Origin: Methanomicrobiaceae archaeon
Lineage (GTDB): Archaea > Halobacteriota > Methanomicrobia > Methanomicrobiales > Methanomicrobiaceae
Reading direction: 5' to 3'
Assembly (NCBI GenBank): GCA_016928355.1
Contig: JAFGKW010000019.1
Coordinates: 1 to 55,419, forward strand
DNA: 55,419 nt
Shown here in pieces: positions 51,513 to 55,419 of the stretch. Within the stretch, counting starts at the first letter, position 1; the number at the start of each line of letters is the position of its first letter. The translations under genes were made by a program, and so were the position numbers. The notes below the pieces were generated by a model. That model saw only the letters and a program-made list of their open reading frames with translations. It was not told where the DNA came from and searched no databases.

Positions 51513-52763
51513 ATGGCAGGATCCCTGGTAATAAGGCTTAGGCTGGCTCTCGGTTTTATCCAGTACGCAATGAACCTGCTTTGGGAGGTTGACAGGGGTA
51601 AAAAGAGTCCTGTTTCACCTGTGGCAATAGAGATCATCTATACGGCGTATTTCTATCCGCTGTATATGGGGGAGGTGGCCGAGATGCTTGGAGTGAGCCG
51701 GAGCACGGCTACAGACCATATAGACTATCTCGAGCGCGAGGGCTATGTCCGTCGCGAACCCGATCCGGAAGACAGGCGGAGGATCAGGGTCGTTACAACA
51801 GATAAGGCGGGAGAATGGATTCTCTCTATTGAAGAGAGACTTTTCGGTTATATTGAATCTTGCCTTTCCAATATGACAGAGGAGGAGCAGGAGGAATTTG
51901 CAACCCTCTGCACCAGGTTCACCGGCGTCTTTGATAACCGAACATTCGGGGAGGCTGTATCGCAGATGAAAACAAAGAGGGATGATTTCTGTGCCCCTCT
52001 CCTGAAAAGACGTAGGGGCAGGCTCCTCCGTCTTGAAGAGACGGCTGATGAACGTTATCCCCCGGTTGCTGACAAATATACCCTAAGGAGGAATAAAATG
52101 ATGTTTAAAGAAAGGATCCCCGAGACCGAAGAAGGTATCCAGGATATATTTACAGTTGAGATCTATGACATGATGCAGAGAAATCTCCGTGATGAAGGGC
52201 ATCTTCCTGCAGGTGAATACATAAAAGCCGGAATCGCCTCGGGAGAAGCTCTCGAGATCGGTCCCGGCCCCGGTTATACGGGTCTTGAATGGCTGAAGGT
52301 GACAGAGAATGCCAGACTTACGGGCGTTGAGATTAGCCCTGAGATGATCAGGGTTGCAGAGAAGAACGCGGCTGATTACGGGTTGTCCGGCCGGGTGAAG
52401 TATGTAGAGGGAAATGCAATGTGTATTCCCCTGGACGACAATATCTTCGATGCTGTATTCTCCAACGGGTCTATGCATGAATGGGAGGATCCTGTGGCGG
52501 TTTTCAACGAGGTTGCAAGAGTGCTGAAATCCGGAGGGGTTTTTTGTATAACCGATCTCAGGAGGGATCTTTCTGAGGAGGTATTCGGGTACATGTATAA
52601 TGCATGCAGTCCTGAAGAGATAAGGCCGGGATTTAAGACTTCGGTTATGGCGGCATATACTCCCGGCGAACTGGAAGAACTACTTGAAGGATCAGAACTA
52701 TCCGGATGGAAAGTCATCGGGCACCCGTACGGACTTGTGATAACCGGAAAGAAAGAGAAATAA
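51513..52763 (+). CDS. MarR-family regulator fused to a SAM-dependent methyltransferase
   Basis: The 416-residue protein has a MarR winged helix (about 35-110; YMGEVAEMLGVSRSTATDHI, wing with DPEDRRRIRVV) and a class I methyltransferase domain (about 200-416; LEIGPGPGYTGLEW at 247-260, acidic GVEIS, FDAVFSNGSMHEW, VLKSGGVFCITDL). AAGGAGG at 52085-52091 precedes ATG 52098 inside the gene, so a separate 221-residue methyltransferase may also be made. Two palindromic operators directly upstream suggest autoregulation. The substrate is unknown; a UbiE- or metalloid-type methyltransferase is possible. Confidence 0.85.
   Translation: MAGSLVIRLRLALGFIQYAMNLLWEVDRGKKSPVSPVAIEIIYTAYFYPLYMGEVAEMLGVSRSTATDHIDYLEREGYVRREPDPEDRRRIRVVTTDKAGEWILSIEERLFGYIESCLSNMTEEEQEEFATLCTRFTGVFDNRTFGEAVSQMKTKRDDFCAPLLKRRRGRLLRLEETADERYPPVADKYTLRRNKMMFKERIPETEEGIQDIFTVEIYDMMQRNLRDEGHLPAGEYIKAGIASGEALEIGPGPGYTGLEWLKVTENARLTGVEISPEMIRVAEKNAADYGLSGRVKYVEGNAMCIPLDDNIFDAVFSNGSMHEWEDPVAVFNEVARVLKSGGVFCITDLRRDLSEEVFGYMYNACSPEEIRPGFKTSVMAAYTPGELEELLEGSELSGWKVIGHPYGLVITGKKEK
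52085..52100 (+). promoter_or_regulatory. Strong internal ribosome binding site and start in the fusion gene
   Basis: AAGGAGG with six bases spacing to ATG 52098, followed by a second ATG, lies within the open frame at the junction of the regulator and the methyltransferase. It is a better initiation site than the real start at 51513, which has no Shine-Dalgarno. Confidence 0.55.
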
Positions 52764-52840
52764 ACAAAAAAATTATCCGGAGAATCCATCTCCGGACAGA
52801 AGCTCTTTTTTACACCGCCTATCAAATAACTAATATCTAT

Positions 52841-53566
52841 ATGAGGGGCTTTTTCAGATCGATAGCGGCCACATTCGGATTCTGTACGATACTTCCGATT
52901 GGAAACGATGTCGATTTCGACTATTATGCAAAGCGGTATTACCTGATGCCGCTTGTCGGCTATCTTACCGGGTGCATTGCGGCAGGAGTTGCTATACTGC
53001 TTGGGAGTTCAGCTTTTGCCGCGGCTGCATCGATAGCTGTGATACTGATACTTTACGGCTTCAACCATCTCGATGGTCTTCTGGACTTCGGTGACGGCCT
53101 GATGGCTCATGGGAGCCGTGAAAAGCGTATCAAAGCCCTGACCGATCAGAACGTAGGGGCCGGGGGAGTAGGTCTTGCGATGGTCGTGATCCTGATGACC
53201 TACAGTGGATTATTTTCGGTATCTGCAATGCCTGCCACACTGATTGCGGCGGAGGTTTGCGCAAAGTTCTCACAGGTTGTAATGATTGCATACGGAAAGC
53301 CCCTGCGGGAGGGAATCCATTCATATGTCCGCTCCTTTGGTAAAAAATCCTTCATTATTTCTGCTTTTTTGCTATGTATTCCTTTGATCCTTCTGCCTTT
53401 TTCACTGAAGGAGTTTACAGCTATGGCAGCTGCCCTTATTCTCTCCATGGTGTCCGTCTACTTTGCCGCCAGTCACCTTTTTGGCGGTGTAAACGGCGAT
53501 GTTGATGGTGCGGCGGGAGAGATTACCCGTATGGCTGTTATCGTCGCACTGGCACTTGCTGCCTGA
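52841..53566 (+). CDS. cobS: Cobalamin-5'-phosphate synthase (CobS)
   Basis: The 241-residue membrane protein has 5-6 hydrophobic segments and the CobS signature GFNHLDGLLDFGDGLMAHGSREKRIKALTD with its acidic metal-binding residues, plus VGAGGVGLAM and NGDVDGAAGEITR. It joins adenosyl-GDP-cobinamide and alpha-ribazole in the membrane. I start at ATG 52841; longer forms overlap the methyltransferase gene. It shares pathway with CobT (48231-49244). Confidence 0.92.
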   Translation: MRGFFRSIAATFGFCTILPIGNDVDFDYYAKRYYLMPLVGYLTGCIAAGVAILLGSSAFAAAASIAVILILYGFNHLDGLLDFGDGLMAHGSREKRIKALTDQNVGAGGVGLAMVVILMTYSGLFSVSAMPATLIAAEVCAKFSQVVMIAYGKPLREGIHSYVRSFGKKSFIISAFLLCIPLILLPFSLKEFTAMAAALILSMVSVYFAASHLFGGVNGDVDGAAGEITRMAVIVALALAA

Positions 53567-53601
53567 AACCAGCCTTTAATTATCTGCAAAGTCCTCTTAT
53601 T

Positions 53602-54477
53602 ATGTTAATGAGTAAACAGTATTTTGGTGTTCATACTATGGGCGGCGTGATCACCGAAAGAGACGGTGTTCTCTGTACAATAAGGTTAAGGATGCCTGCA
53701 GGAATATTGTCGGTAGAGAAGATGCGCGGTATCGCTGAAATCGCAGAGAAGTTTGGACAGGAAGAGGTTCATCTTACAACACGCCAGACTGTTGAAATCC
53801 CCCACATCCATCATACCAGACTTGAAGAGATTAAAGCGGCTCTTGCAGAGAACGGGACGCCTCTCGGGTCCGAGAAGGATGAAGTCGTAAATATTGTGGC
53901 ATGCCCGGGAAATGATAGATGCAAGTTCGCCAACTCCGATTCGATAAGACTTGCAAAAAGACTTGATGAGAGGCTTTTCGGCAAGGAGATGCCGGTGAAG
54001 ATCAGGATATCGATATCCGCATGCTCCTATGCATGCACAAGTCCGGTTCTAAATGAAGTTGGCATCACTGCCAGGGTTGTTCCCCACCGGACGCCCGGCC
54101 AGTGTACAGGATGTGGTCAGTGCACTGAGTACTGCAGGGAGGGAGCCATTGGCGTCATCAGGGGTGAAGCCAGGGTTGATCTTGAAAAGTGTATCGAATG
54201 CGGTGTCTGCGTAACTTCTTGTCCCTATAAACTTATTGACATCCGGAAGAAGTACTTCCTGATCACGGTGGGTGGCCGGAGGGGCAGGCACCCGCAGATA
54301 GGGCGCGTTCTTGCAGAGGTCGATAACGAGGATGATGTTGTGAATATCGTCGATCGTATGGTATACTGGGTCTACAGGAGGGCCTGGTCGGGCAGACTTC
54401 TCTCGGATCAGCTTGATGACATTAAATTCGATTCATTCAGGGAAGAGGTTCTTCCCGGACTGCTTAAAAAGGAATAA
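53602..54477 (+). CDS. Small dissimilatory-sulfite-reductase-like protein (Dsr-LP)
   Basis: The 291-residue protein has a siroheme/[4Fe-4S] sulfite-reductase core: VHLTTRQTVEIPHIH, CPGNDRC (C-x5-C) and CSYAC (C-x3-C). Two ferredoxin [4Fe-4S] motifs follow, CTGCGQCTEYC and CIECGVCVTSC, inserted before the final domain. Size and order match the small group I Dsr-like proteins widespread in methanogens; these are not proven sulfite reductases and may act in biosynthesis or electron transfer. A second ATG two codons inside could also be the start. Confidence 0.88.
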   Translation: MLMSKQYFGVHTMGGVITERDGVLCTIRLRMPAGILSVEKMRGIAEIAEKFGQEEVHLTTRQTVEIPHIHHTRLEEIKAALAENGTPLGSEKDEVVNIVACPGNDRCKFANSDSIRLAKRLDERLFGKEMPVKIRISISACSYACTSPVLNEVGITARVVPHRTPGQCTGCGQCTEYCREGAIGVIRGEARVDLEKCIECGVCVTSCPYKLIDIRKKYFLITVGGRRGRHPQIGRVLAEVDNEDDVVNIVDRMVYWVYRRAWSGRLLSDQLDDIKFDSFREEVLPGLLKKE

Positions 54478-54487
54478 TATTTTATTA

Positions 54488-54790
54488 TCAGTATGAGTAA
54501 AGAGTGGTAAATCCCATTCCCTTCTCATCACTGCATACAATTGCATTTCCGTCCCTGACCAGTGTCATGAACATCATATGCGCAGTCATGAGCTCCTCGT
54601 CGGGGGCGATGCCTTTCTGGATACCTTCCATCTTGGACTTCTGTGGGGCTTTCACTGTTCTCTTGTTAACTATAACTCCTTCACAGAACTTGCAGTATGC
54701 GCAATGGCTGTAAACGGAAATCTCTTCATTGCGGCATTTTACTGTATTCTTATTGCCTGTTTCGTCCTTTTTAATCTCAAGCGTTTTCAT
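54488..54790 (-). CDS. Small Cys-motif hypothetical protein
   Basis: The 100-residue protein has a charged N-terminus and a Cys cluster, CRNEEISVYSHCAYCKFCEG (five Cys), a probable zinc or Fe-S site. The C-terminal half has MTAHMMFMTLVRDGNAIVC and no membrane helix. Codon use is normal. It is convergent with the Dsr-LP gene and divergent from tuf. No family is recognised. Confidence 0.55.
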   Translation of the reverse strand: MKTLEIKKDETGNKNTVKCRNEEISVYSHCAYCKFCEGVIVNKRTVKAPQKSKMEGIQKGIAPDEELMTAHMMFMTLVRDGNAIVCSDEKGMGFTTLYSY

Positions 54791-54882
54791 ATTATAGAAA
54801 CCTGTTACTTAAATCCAGATAAACATCTCTTTTTTTGCTTTCTTTAGATCAATAATTTACTCAGTTGGTGCACAACGAAATC

Positions 54883-54890
54883 TTTTATAT
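54883..54890 (+). promoter_or_regulatory. Probable TATA box of tuf
   Basis: TTTTATAT preceded by a purine-rich CGAAATC (BRE-like) lies about 84 nt before the tuf ATG. It would give a leader of about 55 nt with AGGT (54959-54962) before the ATG. A second TATA-like CATATATAAG lies at 54901-54910. Confidence 0.45.
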
Positions 54891-54969
54891 GGCTGGTTTC
54901 CATATATAAGATACTCGTACCCAAGCGATTGGACGAATTTGAGAAATCAATAAATTTGAGGTTAAGATT

Positions 54970-55419
54970 ATGGCATCAGACAAGCCACACATGAATCTGG
55001 CCGTGGTTGGGCACATCGACCACGGAAAATCCACAACTGTGGGTCGTTTACTGTTTGAAACCGGTGCTGTGCCTGCGCACATCATTGAGAACTATCGTAA
55101 GGAAGCAGAATCAAAGGGAAAGGGTTCCTTTGAGTTTGCATGGGTAATGGACAACCTCAAGGAAGAGCGTGAACGTGGTATTACAATCGATATTGCTCAC
55201 AAGAGGTTCGACACCGACAAGTACTACTTTACAATCGTGGACTGCCCCGGTCACCGTGACTTTATCAAAAACATGATCACCGGTGCATCACAGGCAGATG
55301 CGGCACTCCTTATTGTTGCAGCACCTGACGGAGCAATGGAGCAGACAAAGGAGCACGTTTTCCTTTCAAAGACACTTGGTATCAACCAGCTTATCGTTGG
55401 TATCAACAAGATGGATGCA
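54970..55419 (+). CDS. tuf: Elongation factor 1-alpha, N-terminal part (cut by window end)
   Basis: The first 150 residues of the archaeal aEF-1A GTPase are present: G1 GHIDHGKST, the switch I region [14 protein letters not shown]3 DCPGH and the start of G4 (NKMD). It brings aminoacyl-tRNA to the ribosome. The gene runs past the right edge. ATG 54970 is the start by family comparison. Confidence 0.97.
   Translation, partial: MASDKPHMNLAVVGHIDHGKSTTVGRLLFETGAVPAHIIENYRKEAESKGKGSFEFAWVMDNLKEERERGITIDIAHKRFDTDKYYFTIVDCPGHRDFIKNMITGASQADAALLIVAAPDGAMEQTKEHVFLSKTLGINQLIVGINKMDA

Overview
The window reads as a chromosome segment of a hydrogenotrophic methanogen of the order Methanomicrobiales, probably Methanomicrobiaceae. 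The evidence is gene content: an archaeal phosphoribulokinase, a 3-hexulose-6-phosphate synthase, a probable beta-RFAP synthase for methanopterin, archaeal-type CobT and CobS, a stand-alone GMP synthase amidotransferase subunit, archaeal G10 tRNA methyltransferase, a small Dsr-like siroheme protein, and EF-1alpha with archaeal promoter signals. Several genes have a TATA-like box 26-30 nt before the start codon and no Shine-Dalgarno sequence, so leaderless transcripts look common. No tRNA, rRNA, CRISPR array, transposase or integrase was found.

Layout, left half. At 1-1736 lies a chelatase gene (AAA+ plus VWA) split by a -1 frame change at a run of ten A, a likely programmed frameshift site. 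A flavoprotein follows, then a small AT-rich island (2893-4553) with a wHTH-HEPN gene and a wHTH-wHTH gene. Next come a DJ-1/PfpI protein, a surface protein, a zinc-ribbon protein, a PAS histidine kinase, phosphoribulokinase, sufCB, and a sugar-nucleotide block (glmM, two glmU-like genes, glmS) that should supply UDP-GlcNAc-type precursors. The block 18746-26233 holds envelope proteins, a probable mptG, a DUF2148 protein, a glycosyltransferase, an MFS pump, a secreted FmdE-like protein and a UGM-like flavoenzyme.

Layout, middle. Enolase, Pcm, a DEAD-box helicase, DNA polymerase IV, a sodium:solute symporter with an unlisted 35-residue accessory protein, purH, the grpE-dnaK-dnaJ chaperone set, the tRNA methyltransferase and an unrecognised nuclease-like protein.

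Layout, right half. A Dcd/Dut-fold protein, two membrane proteins, an HPS-RraA fusion, nitroreductase, guaA subunit A with YkgJ and TraB proteins, cobT, a membrane-anchored sulfite-oxidase-type molybdoenzyme with a two-helix partner, a wHTH-MNT/HEPN toxin-antitoxin-like pair, a MarR-methyltransferase fusion under twin palindromic operators, cobS, a Dsr-like protein and the start of tuf.

Genes that probably work together: prk and hps are two steps of the archaeal reductive hexulose-phosphate pathway; the chelatase, CobT and CobS all fit corrinoid synthesis. A structured dispersed repeat occurs twice (21529-21640 and 42021-42112), with stem arms that change together. The best candidates for undescribed biology are this repeat, the AT-rich HEPN/wHTH pair, and the MarR-methyltransferase gene with a strong internal ribosome binding site.
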